Part shown: one piece after another, positions 23,181 to 31,438 of the stretch
How positions within the stretch are numbered: position 1 is the first letter of the stretch
Layout of the letters: each line of letters opens with the position of its first letter
Made by a program: the position numbers and the translations under genes
The notes under the pieces: model-generated
Seen by the model: the letters and a program-made list of their open reading frames with translations, nothing else
Databases searched by the model: none
What the model was told of the DNA's origin: nothing
Source of the DNA: Piliocolobus tephrosceles
Lineage: Eukaryota > Chordata > Mammalia > Primates > Cercopithecidae
Length of the DNA: 64,000 nucleotides
Direction of reading: 5' to 3'
Assembly (NCBI RefSeq): GCF_002776525.5
Contig: NC_045436.1
Location: 164,810,756-164,874,755 of the forward strand

Positions 23181-24124
23181 TCTCTGCGACTCTTATACAA
23201 ATGTGCTAAAAATATTCATTCAGTTTCTCTGCAGAATTGGAAAGCATTTAAGCCAAAGCCTGCTGGGTTCTGTTTCCCAAGTACTGTTGTGGTGCAAGAA
23301 ATGAGCTTACGCAGCTCTGAGAGCACCCAAGCCAGTCTCTGGGAATCTCGTGCCCAAGAACTGGGAGGATCCAAGCTGATGAACTGGTGTATCTACGGCA
23401 GCAAGGCCCTGGCCCAAATGAGCAGGAAAGTATCACAAGGCCTAGGAACAGAACTAGAAGTAGGGCCAAGACCCAGCCATGGCTACAACATCCATGGAGA
23501 TGCCATTTGTCATACTTTTAAAATCACTTGTTCCATTTCCAAGGTCATCTGAAGCTGTGGCTGACAAAATGAAGCTGAAGAGATATTCTGTATTTCTAGT
23601 TATAAGAGACCCAGAAACTGGTGGACCAGGGAGGCAGGATTAATTGAAGGAGGAATAGGCCCTTGATTGGCCCTTTCCTGGAGCCCTCTTTTGTACATTT
23701 TAGATCACATCTCCCTGGCCATCTATGAGAATCTCACAAACAGAACACAGGCCCCATTCATCTATGTATCCTTAGATTTCTCAGTGCCTGGAGTAAAGGA
23801 TTGCCTGTTTCTTCTCTTTCCCATGTCTCCCTCTCCCTTTTCTTCCTCTCTTCTCCCCTCCCTTCATCTTTTCTCCTTCCTCTCACCTCCATCCGGAGCT
23901 CCTTCTCTTATCTCATTTGTGTTTTCATTGCTCTCTTAACCTTGTTCCCAGGAAAGAACTTGTTACTAAATATTTACACTTCAGTATGAGGTTAAGGTCA
24001 TATCCCACTTTTCTGAAGGTCATTTGCATTTTAAATCTTGTTTCTCTTTGTGTAATGGGGCCACAGTAAAAAATAAAACAAAACAAAACAGAAAGGATGC
24101 CTTTGACACATACTTCCCCTCCGA
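23181..24124. other. Unassigned stretch with a polypyrimidine tract
   Basis: No repeat or gene recognised. A strongly pyrimidine-biased tract spans about 23805-23898 (TTTCTTCTCTTTCCC, CTCCCTCTCCCTTTTC and so on), followed by a (CAAAA)n-like A-rich run at about 24065-24090. Confidence 0.5.
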
Positions 24125-24355
24125 TGTAAGAATCCTGGCTCTTGCATGAGAATTCTTGAAGTCAAGTCCCAGCTCTTCAACTGCTAACACTGTAGTTTCG
24201 GGCAAGTTACTTAAGCTTTTGCATCTCAGCATTCTGATCTATGTAATGGGGTTAATAATTAGTTATTCTATTGAGATATTGTGACAACTCAATGAGACAG
24301 TTTATGTAATGCACACAGCACTCTGTGTGTCACGTGGTAGGAACTCAGTATTATT
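24125..24355 (+). repeat. MIR SINE, nearly full length, sense
   Basis: GTCAAGTCCCAGCTCTTCAAC, CGGGCAAGTTACTTAAGC, 'gtaatggggttaataattag', TTGTGACAACTCAATGAGAC and GTGGTAGGAACTCAGTATTATT cover the MIR from core to terminus. Confidence 0.8.
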
Positions 24356-25292
24356 GTACCACAAACTATAATATATAAAAGGGATAATGATTATTATTAT
24401 CCTGGAGAATCACTGCTCTAAAGCCAACCCAGTGTGGTGGGATGTGAAAGATACTTATCATAGAGAGATTACATCAAAAGGGATATGACAGGAGAGCCAC
24501 AGATTGCATACTGGATTAAATGGGTAAACGCAGGAACTCATTCAGGTTAGGCCACAAACACTGGGAAAAAGAAATTATGGAAATATGTCATAAATCCTAA
24601 GGAAAGCTTATATTCTAAAGCAAGTTTTCTGGTTGAACTTCCAAATAGTCTACTTATTTGTTTATGTGAAGATTACATACTACACATGCTTTGATCATAA
24701 GATTCATGAGAACTATTTTCAAGATACATTAGTGCAATATTGCTGGAAGTGTCTTAGAATGGGAGGTAGTTTTTTTCCCTCAGCTTTCTATTTGAAAATC
24801 CAGTCGACCTTGTGGATTCAATAGGGCATTCAAAACAGAAGACTGCAGTGCTTAATAGTTTAATGGATATCCATATACATATTTTAAAGAAGTCCATTCA
24901 AGACACATTTACTAACCTTTCAGAATGAGCCTTCAGCTAAGTGAAACCACTTGAGTCTGATCATGTTTGAGCAGAAAGTTCATCTGGAGAACATTTAGGA
25001 ATTTTCAAAGTAATTGAGAAACCCCAAAATAGAAAGACTTGATATGCTTTAATGTGGAGGCGATGTGGAAGGTAGAGTAGAGGGTGGCTGAGGGTGAATA
25101 ACTTTCATCATTTTGGTGAGAAAATCTTACAATGTGAAGAGACTTGAAGGGTCATACACCGACCTTGTCTTTGTTACTTGCCCCATCAAGTCCTGATGTT
25201 AAGTGGCATCTTTCATCAACTATCCAATCTCATTTTTCTCTCCTGACTTGGAGGTCTCAATCTGGCTTTACCACCGTCGTGAATACTGTCTC
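24356..25292. other. Stretch with no recognised feature
   Basis: Unassigned AT-rich DNA. Nothing supported. Confidence 0.45.
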
Positions 25293-25566
25293 TTGTTTTG
25301 TTTTTGAGACAGGGTCTCATTCTGTTGCCCAGGCTGGAGTGCAGTGTCACAGGCAGCCTCTGCCTCTTGGGTTCAAGCAATCCTCCCACCTCAGCTGCCC
25401 AAGTAACTGAGACTACAGGCCCATGTCACCATGCCCAGCTAATTTTTGTAGAGAGAGGGTTTTTCCATGTTGCCCAGGCTGGTCTTGAACTTGTGAGCTC
25501 GAGCAATCTACCTACCTCAACTTCCCAAAGTGCTAGGATTACAGGCGTGAACCACGGTGCCTGGCC
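25293..25566 (-). repeat. AluJ-like SINE, antisense
   Basis: TTTTGTTTTTGAGACAGGG start, two arms and GTGAACCACGGTGCCTGGCC end. Small deletions and substitutions indicate an old Alu. Confidence 0.9.
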
Positions 25567-27060
25567 AATGCTGTCTTTGTATGTGCCCATTTATGTTCCT
25601 GGGAAAGTCACTTCTCCTCTCCAAACTCATTTTCAATGACCTAGATTAGGTTTCTCTCTTCAATGCAACCTTCCAGATGATGCCAACTATCCTGTTGGCT
25701 TACTTCTCTTAGCTCCTGTTGACTGAGAGAATAAATTTTCCTTCTAGAGCTTTACTTCTTTTTAACTTTTCAGCTTATCATCCTGATTTTTCTGTACTAA
25801 GCAAGTCAAGGATTATGAAAAGCTAGAGGATTCAAAGCCACCTGTGTCCATTTCCAATCCCTGACCTTGAATAAGCCAACTCTGCTCTCTATACCTCCTT
25901 TTTATGCGTTTGTAAATTTTTAAAAAATAGTATTTTTTCTTTAAATGATTTCTAAAAGATTGTACAAATATGGATACGGGGTGAAAAAAACTTTCTCTCC
26001 TTCCTCCTTAGGTTTAGTAGTTGGACCCTGTAAATTAAACTGACAAAGGACAGATTGATGGGAAAAATAGGTAATAGAGTTTATGTACATGTGTAGTGCA
26101 CATATACATGTGAGAACTCAATGAAGAGTAACTCAAAGGGGTGCTTAGCATTGAGGGCTTATATAATCATCCTAACAAGGGTGATAAATTGTGAAGTGAC
26201 AAGACAAAGAAAAAAGGATTTGGGCTTCTAGGGTGGTAAATTGTATAAAGAAAAATATACGGGGGAAACTAATGGAATAGAAAGCTTATTTGTAAGGTTT
26301 CTTATACAAAACCTACTGGTGCTAACTTTCTGCCCAGTGATTATAGTTGTTTCATCCTTCTCATACAGGAGAGCAGAAGGGAATACTTTACAAAGAGAAA
26401 TTTATATATCTATCTCCTACCTTGAGGCAGAAAGGGGGGAAAGTAGAGAGTTTTTCCTGAGTCTCCTATTTCAGTTGCATTCAATTGAAAATAACCCTTA
26501 TGCCAAAGTGATGTATTTTGGAGTAACATTTTCTGATTCCCTTCACAGGCTAATCATCTTACATTTAAATTTGACTTAACTCGTTTCTATATGCATTGTA
26601 ATTCTATGCATTTGAAGAGAGAACAGGTAGATTGTAAATATATCTAATTTTAACGTTTTTCCTCAATCTTGCTACACTTATTTTTGCATTTATTATAATG
26701 TCAACAAACAGGATGAGGAACATTTCTTAACCGAGACTATCACCTGGTGAAATTTCAAACTGAAGTTATAACAAAGAAGGAAAAATAATCAATTTCAGGT
26801 TTTAGATAAATCATCCCATTTGAGATTATTTAAAGGATCACAGTGGATTGGGGCAAGGAAATGTAAAGTCTACTGACCCTCTCTCTTTAACAGACTGGTC
26901 AATTGATTTGGACATGCCTCCTTGGAGTGAGTTTTTACTTCTCTAAGAGTTTCTGTCAATATTTTCCTTTCGAAGTCTCTTATCCAGTTAAAGAGCCCGA
27001 TGCAACATGGTGCAGAGGATGCTGAGAGTCAAGTGGTGAATGATAAAGTAGGCAAAACCT
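25567..27060. other. Unassigned, possibly containing an unidentified old repeat at 26000-26580
   Basis: The 26000-26580 part has LTR- or LINE-like texture (TGACAAAGGACAGATTGATGGG, 'taactcaaaggggtgcttag', TTATGCCAAAGTGATGTATTTTGG) that I associate with dispersed repeats but cannot name. An open frame at 26241-26579 has no recognised protein motif. Confidence 0.35.
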
Positions 27061-27074
27061 GGTACCAAGTTATA

Positions 27075-27275
27075 GCCACATTCAAATCTCATTTCTACCA
27101 AGTGCCATCTATGAGGCTTCAGGCAAGTGACTTAACCTTTTAAAGCCTGAATTTTCTCCTTGAAACCAAATTATTCCAGGGAACTATAAAAGGATTGAAT
27201 TAGTTAATCTCTGTAAAGATTTTAGAGTAGTACCTGACACTTAAAGGTTCTCCATAAATGTTGGTAGCTACTATT
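27075..27275 (+). repeat. MIR SINE, sense
   Basis: ATTCAAATCTCATTTCTACC, GGCTTCAGGCAAGTGACTTAACC, AAAGGATTGAATTAGTTAATCTCTG and AAAGGTTCTCCATAAATGTTGG follow the MIR order to its end. Confidence 0.75.
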
Positions 27276-27299
27276 TTTGGAGTAAATCAGGTATAAGTC

Positions 27300-27490
27300 C
27301 TGATTATGTCCCTTGTTGAATGTAATTTCATGAAAATAAGTTAATCCCAATGCACCTTAGTTTTTTTAAATTCTTCTTTGAAATAGTGATAGTAACACCT
27401 AACCTATTGATTTGGGGTGAGCTGAAACTAATTTATACGTGTAAACTACATAATATAGTGCCTGGCTTAGAATGAATGGGTAAAAGCCAC
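27300..27490 (+). repeat. MIR-like SINE, sense, decayed
   Basis: CCCAATGCACCTTAGTTTTTTTAAATTC, 'gatagtaacacctaacctat' and ATATAGTGCCTGGCTTAGAATG resemble the MIR 3' half. Placed directly after another MIR. Confidence 0.45.
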
Positions 27491-27689
27491 TAGTGTAGCT
27501 TTGGTATTCCCTTCCTTTGGTATGAAAGACAGACCTCTACTGGACACTCATTACAATGTAAAGAAAGGGGTGAGCATGCAAATGAGGGAGAAAGCCAGGA
27601 TGTTTTAATATGACAAACTGGGTTGGAGCTAGCCAATGACTGCTATAAAATGGTTGAGCCATGATCTGGAGTTACTTTTTTAAATTTTT

Positions 27690-27792
27690 AAATATTAAAA
27701 ATAGAGGTAGAGTCTCACTGTGTTCCCCAGGCTGGTCTCAAACTCCTGAGCTCAAGTTATCCTCCCACCTCAGCCTCCCAAAGCGCTATGCA
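27690..27792 (-). repeat. Alu-related left-arm fragment, antisense
   Basis: GAGTCTCACTGTGTTCCCCAGGCTGG to CTCAGCCTCCCAAAGCGCT matches the complement of an old Alu or FLAM left arm. The terminal 'ggattacaggc' part is lost. Confidence 0.75.
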
Positions 27793-28180
27793 GGCAACTC
27801 TTCTTTCCCCGAGTGGCCCTAGATAAACATCATTCCCCAGAGGTCCCCTGCTTCCCTAGACTTTACAGACAAAGCATGAAACTCCTCTTATGGTGCTGTC
27901 GCCTTACAAAATCTCACAGCTGGGGGTGAATGTGAAAGAGCCCCCGCATACTTGGGAGCCAGCAGATTCGATTCGGTAGCCGCAGCTGACAGAGCTCGGA
28001 AAGCATGTGGTAAATGTAACCAATGCAGATAGGAAAGGGCTGGACCTCCAAGCAGCTGGCAGATTCTAAGTAGAGAATGCTATTGTCCTGAAGGGAAATT
28101 CCATCTCAAACCAACAAAATCATATTCATGGGACTTTATGTGAATTTCAAAAAGGATAGGAATTTCATTTCTGGAAAAGA
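27793..28180. other. Stretch with no recognised feature
   Basis: Slightly GC-richer than average. Nothing supported. Confidence 0.45.
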
Positions 28181-28202
28181 TGTGGCAATTTTAAAACGTG
28201 TC

Positions 28203-28500
28203 TTTTTTTTTTTTTTTTGAGACAAAGTATCGTTCTGTCCCCCAGGCTGGACTGCAATGGCATGATCTATGCTCACGGCAAGCTCCACCTCCCGGGTTCT
28301 TACCATCTTCCTGCCTCAGCCTCCCGAGTAGCTGGGACTACAGGCACCTGCCACTACACCCAGCTAATTTTTTGTATTTTTAGTAGAGACGGGGTTTCAC
28401 TGTGTTAGCCAGGATGTTCTCCATCTCCTGACCTCGTGATCTGCCCGCCTCAGCCTCCAAAAGTGCTGGGATTACAGGCTTGAGCCACGGCGCCCGGCCG
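28203..28500 (-). repeat. AluY-type SINE, antisense, with target-site duplication
   Basis: Full-length antisense AluY. Its complement begins GGCCGGGCGCCGTGGCTCAAGCC; the CAAGCC is the monkey-type variant. Flanking direct repeats AGATGTGGCAATTTTAAAA (28178-28196) and AGAGGTGACAATTTTAAAA (28501-28519) differ at two bases. Six bases (CGTGTC) sit between the left repeat and the T tail. Confidence 0.93.
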
Positions 28501-28519
28501 AGAGGTGACAATTTTAAAA

Positions 28520-29234
28520 TATTTTACCAACTCTCTAAACCAAGAGATCAATTGGCAAATACTTGCTGAAATCTGCTGATAGAAATAAAGGGAAAAGCAT
28601 GAATTGGAAGCCAGACAAAGCAATGATTGAATTCTGGGTTTTCTAACCATGTGACCCCCTCTCAGCACTTTAGTTGCTTTCAACTACAATATGGTATGAT
28701 GTAGGATTAAAAGACATGTTTACATTTAACTTGACCTCATTAATTCCCGTAATTTTTTTTAACTTTGGACTTTCTGTAGCTAAACGTCGGAGGAAATTTC
28801 AGAAAATGGTTACCTATTTTTTTTCCCACTAATTACTAAAACCTGCTTCCCCTCCACAGGCTTGCCAGCATAACTGAGAAGAAAATGTTTGGATGGATGG
28901 GTGATCGGGCAGATGGATACAAGGATATCTCTTATAAATATGTCATTCAAAATGAAAAGCACCTTTGGCAGGACCAACGTATTTCTAGGACTCAAGGGAA
29001 AGAAAGCACCTGTGGGTTGAGACGATCAGCAGGTCTTCATGGGAAAAACACTGGAACTAGTGTTTTTCCAGGGCTGAGCAGGGGTGACAGGACCAGGGAA
29101 GAGCAGAGTCGTTTCATCCAAGCAGATCTTGCAGAGCCTCTAAAGAGTTGGAACTTCTGTCATCACCCCACAACTACCATATGCTGGGCAGGGGACCCCA
29201 GGGACCGGGCTCAACTCCCCACAGACTTAGTTAA
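28520..29234. other. Unassigned stretch with a chance open frame
   Basis: No repeat recognised. A 135-codon open frame runs 28885-29292 on the plus strand, but it has no recognisable domain and its end runs into a MIR. I regard it as fortuitous. Confidence 0.4.
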
Positions 29235-29385
29235 TTCTTACATCAACCATGAGAAGGGGGCATTCCCGTTTAAAACTGAGATTCAGAGATGAAGCGGATT
29301 TTCCAAGGTCATGGAGCAAGCAAGGGCAAGGCTAGGATTGTACCCAGGTCTACCGGCCTCAAAACTTGAGCATGCTATACTATAA
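29235..29385 (-). repeat. MIR SINE, antisense
   Basis: AAACTGAGATTCAGAGATGAAG, TTCCAAGGTCATGGAGCAAGC and AGGCTAGGATTGTACCCAGG are the antisense MIR core. Confidence 0.75.
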
Positions 29386-29439
29386 TATTTCTAGTAATGA
29401 TTCAAGTTACCATTATGGACGGTTACTGCCTCTATAAAG

Positions 29440-29695
29440 TCTCCTTCTTCATACCACCATACCCTTTCCCAAATAGAGTTGACTTTCCCTCCTCGTGTTC
29501 CCACTGTACTGCGCAGACATCTATTCGAGTGTTAGTGCATTTATTGGTCACATTTTACTTCATGCCTGCCTCCTCATTAAACTGTAAGCCCCCGAAAGTC
29601 AGAGCTGAGCAATATTCATCATTTGATCATTCATGTACCATTTATAGTTCATAGTAGCAGCTTAATAAATGCTAATGAATGACTGACTGAATGAA
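29440..29695 (+). repeat. L2 LINE 3' end, sense
   Basis: CTTCATGCCTGCCTCCTCAT, TAAACTGTAAGCCCCCGAAAG and AGCAGCTTAATAAATGCTAATGAATGACTGAC form the conserved L2 terminus. Confidence 0.7.
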
Positions 29696-29699
29696 AGCC

Positions 29700-29930
29700 T
29701 GTTGCCTTCCAGTCACTATGTCCACTGCTTGGCAAGTTAGTTAACCTCTTCATGCTTTGTTTTCACCATCTGCAAAGTTAAAATTATTGGAATTAACTTA
29801 TAATCTGCCACTTATGTGGTAGATTAACTTATCTACCACGTACAGATGTAGGGATAAGTTAATTGTTGAAAAGTCACTACAATATTGATGAGCACATAGT
29901 AAATGCTTATTTAGTACACGGTAACTATTA
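29700..29930 (+). repeat. MIR-like SINE with an internal hairpin-rich segment
   Basis: CTTGGCAAGTTAGTTAACCTC, TTTTCACCATCTGCAAAGTT and 'gatgagcacatagtaaatgc' show a MIR in sense orientation. Its middle is replaced or expanded by a quasi-palindrome at 29791-29864 (see findings). Confidence 0.6.
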
Positions 29931-30014
29931 CTGTGATCACATTTTATTCCCATAATTCCCTTTAAACGGAGAACTTTAAATGAAGTATTATGATCTTGAC
30001 ATCATAGAATAGGA

Positions 30015-30125
30015 CCTGTTATTAGAATGGTTAAGTGTCTTGCACAAGATCACGTAGGGAGAAAGAAGCAGAACTTGCACATGTCCCTGGGGGTCTGAGA
30101 TACTACTCACAAACCCTTATATTTC
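30015..30125 (-). repeat. MIR SINE fragment, antisense
   Basis: GGTTAAGTGTCTTGCACAAG, ATCACGTAGGGAGAAAGAAGC and AGAACTTGCACATG form a decayed antisense MIR core. Confidence 0.6.
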
Positions 30126-30294
30126 CAGTTCACATACAGGGTCCCTGTTGATTCTCTTCACCTCCATTTTTAGGTTGGACTTCAGCAGAGTGGAGATAAC
30201 CAACAAAGTGATTCAGCCAGTGTGGTCCTGGCACAGCACAGGGTCTGCTTGGAGTGGTTTGGACTAGCACACCTGATGGCATCTTTGCTGCCCA

Positions 30295-30430
30295 CACTTC
30301 CCAGTTGATAGGAGTCACCTGGGCTTCTTACTTAATAACACACACTCCAGGCTCCTCTGATGAGCGTGGTTTTAACAAACAAGCCCAGGTTGTTTTTATC
30401 ATCAGGGAAGTTTGCGAAACTTTGCTTCGA
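30295..30430 (+). mobile_element. Possible MER5-like hAT element
   Basis: GATAGGAGTCACCTGGGCTTC, CACACTCCAGGCTCCTCTGATGAGC and CAAGCCCAGGTTG resemble a decayed MER5-type element. Confidence 0.4.
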
Positions 30431-30887
30431 GAGAGGCTGAGGCCAGACTTGAAAGGACGATGGTGGTGCCCACCTTCCAGGGGGCAGTTATGAACATCTT
30501 AGTTGTTACTGGGTACAGCTCCGCCACGCCCTCCGTCCATGTTTGTAAATATAATAGAAGGACTAAATCAGTCTCCCTGATAATGCACCCAACGTGACAG
30601 CGGAGACCAGAACAAGGAGTGGCGTGGCGGGGGAGGCTCAGGTGTTCTCCTTTGACAAAGTCATTGGATCACGGAGCTTTGCTCCTGCACTTTTCTCCCT
30701 GGAAAAGCTGCTTATAGACTTCCACGGGGGCTTTCAGAAAGGACCTGTAGGCACCAGCTACCAGAACTGATTATTTCCTAGCATTCAGAGAGAGGGCTGA
30801 GCTGTCTCCCAGAGGAGGCTCTAGGAAGAGAGAGCAGCAGCTTTGGCAAAAAGGGGCCATTCGCAAGCTTCCCAGGCAGCAAACTAG
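30431..30887. other. Upstream flank of the KCNIP4 alternative promoter
   Basis: Repeat-free, moderately GC-rich sequence between the last upstream repeat and the CpG-dense block. Whether transcription starts here is not visible. No TATA box in a convincing position. Confidence 0.4.
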
Positions 30888-31198
30888 CGCGCAGATCTGC
30901 CCAGCCTCGCGTCCTCAGCCAGGGAAGCGCGCGGTGCTCTCCCGGGCAAGTTTTTTAGGAGTGTCCCTTCTCGCCACGGACACGGCAAAGACTCCAGTTC
31001 TCCGACAGACGTTTCCCTCGCAGCTCTGAAGTCGAAGTACTCGCCCGCTGGCTGCAGCGTAGAGTGGAGAGGTCCGTGCGCTGTGGTTGCGGGGGCAGCC
31101 CCGCCAGCCAAATGCCAGGATCAGCATGAGAGGCTGGACTTTAGTCCAGGTCTGTCCTCACCCCGGGGGACCGCCGGCTTGGCAGGGTGCATCTGCGA
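30888..31198 (+). promoter_or_regulatory. KCNIP4: CpG-dense block, likely TATA-less promoter and 5' UTR of the KCNIP4 alternative first exon
   Basis: By hand count about 26 CpG dinucleotides occur in about 310 bases, including CTAGCGCGCAG, CCTCGCGTCC and GAAGCGCGCGGTGC. The surrounding window is CpG-poor outside young Alus. It sits 120-430 bases upstream of the coding start and has no TATA box. Promoter activity is inferred from position and composition. The transcription start is not determinable from sequence. Confidence 0.65.
31112..31129 (+). promoter_or_regulatory. Upstream ORF 1 (5 codons plus stop)
   Basis: ATG CCA GGA TCA GCA TGA. Its stop overlaps the next upstream start as CATGA, allowing termination-reinitiation. 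It exists in the mRNA only if transcription starts upstream of 31112. Confidence 0.5.
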
Positions 31199-31263
31199 GG
31201 AACTGCTCACTTTTTCCCCTTGCAAGTCTTTGTTCCAAGCCTGACGTTGCTACGATTCTGTAA
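31126..31263 (+). promoter_or_regulatory. Upstream ORF 2 (45 codons plus stop)
   Basis: Begins at the ATG within GCATGAGAGG and stays open to TAA at 31261-31263, ending 57 bases before the main start codon. The product would be 45 residues starting MRGWTLVQV, with no recognised domain. Kozak context: G at -3, A at +4. Likely regulatory rather than functional as a peptide. Confidence 0.5.
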
Positions 31264-31300
31264 TTAACTCCCTCCACTCCAAAGGGGTCTGGAGGCTGGG

Positions 31301-31327
31301 ATGCTCTGCCAGCTCAGAGGATGTTGA
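31301..31327 (+). promoter_or_regulatory. Upstream ORF 3, overlapping the KCNIP4 start codon
   Basis: ATG CTC TGC CAG CTC AGA GGA TGT TGA. It is eight codons, out of frame with KCNIP4, and its stop lies four bases past the A of the main ATG (sequence GGATGTTGA). G at -3 gives moderate context, so ribosomes starting here would miss the main start unless they back up or leak past. Confidence 0.55.
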
Positions 31328-31432
31328 CTCTGGAGTGGGAGTCCGAAGGACTGCAAACAGTGGGTATTGTTGTGATTATATGTGCATCTCTGAAGCTGCT
31401 TCATTTGCTGGGACTGATTGATTTTTCGGAAG
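31321..31432 (+). CDS. KCNIP4: KCNIP4 alternative first coding exon (KChIP4, membrane-type N-terminus), partial CDS
   Basis: Encodes 37 codons plus the first base of codon 38. It starts MLTLEWESEG, has a hydrophobic segment at about residues 13-33 (VGIVVIICASLKLLHLLGLI), ends GLIDFSE and is followed by donor GTAAAG. The leftover G is phase 1. It would form GAC (Asp) with the shared next exon, giving ED before the SVEDELEMA start of the KChIP4 core, as I recall that protein. KChIP4 is an EF-hand calcium sensor that binds the cytoplasmic N-terminus of Kv4 channels. Known family biology: isoforms with a hydrophobic N-terminus (KChIP4a and the KChIP2x/3x type) insert in the membrane, retain the complex in the ER and slow inactivation. 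The EF-hands lie in later exons outside this window. The start is chosen for A at -3 and the match to the known isoform; three upstream ORFs precede it. Confidence 0.85.
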
Positions 31433-31438
31433 GTAAAG
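31433..31438 (+). promoter_or_regulatory. KCNIP4: Splice donor of the KCNIP4 exon
   Basis: GAAG|GTAAAG fits the GT donor consensus (AG before, GTRA after). Reading on past it meets an in-frame TAG within about 50 bases, which supports splicing rather than read-through. Confidence 0.8.

Noticed and set aside
28885..29292. 135-codon plus-strand open frame
   Set aside because: No recognisable domain or codon pattern, and its end lies in an antisense MIR. Best explained as a chance frame.
30965..30988. Possible REST/NRSF (RE1) site, CGCCACGGACACGG, in the KCNIP4 promoter block
   Set aside because: The centre resembles RE1, but the left half does not match and the right half has several mismatches. 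Too weak to call.
30884..31127. Minus-strand open frames of 70-75 codons across the CpG block
   Set aside because: GC-rich DNA lacks stops by composition. No motif, and the plus-strand KCNIP4 exon explains the region.
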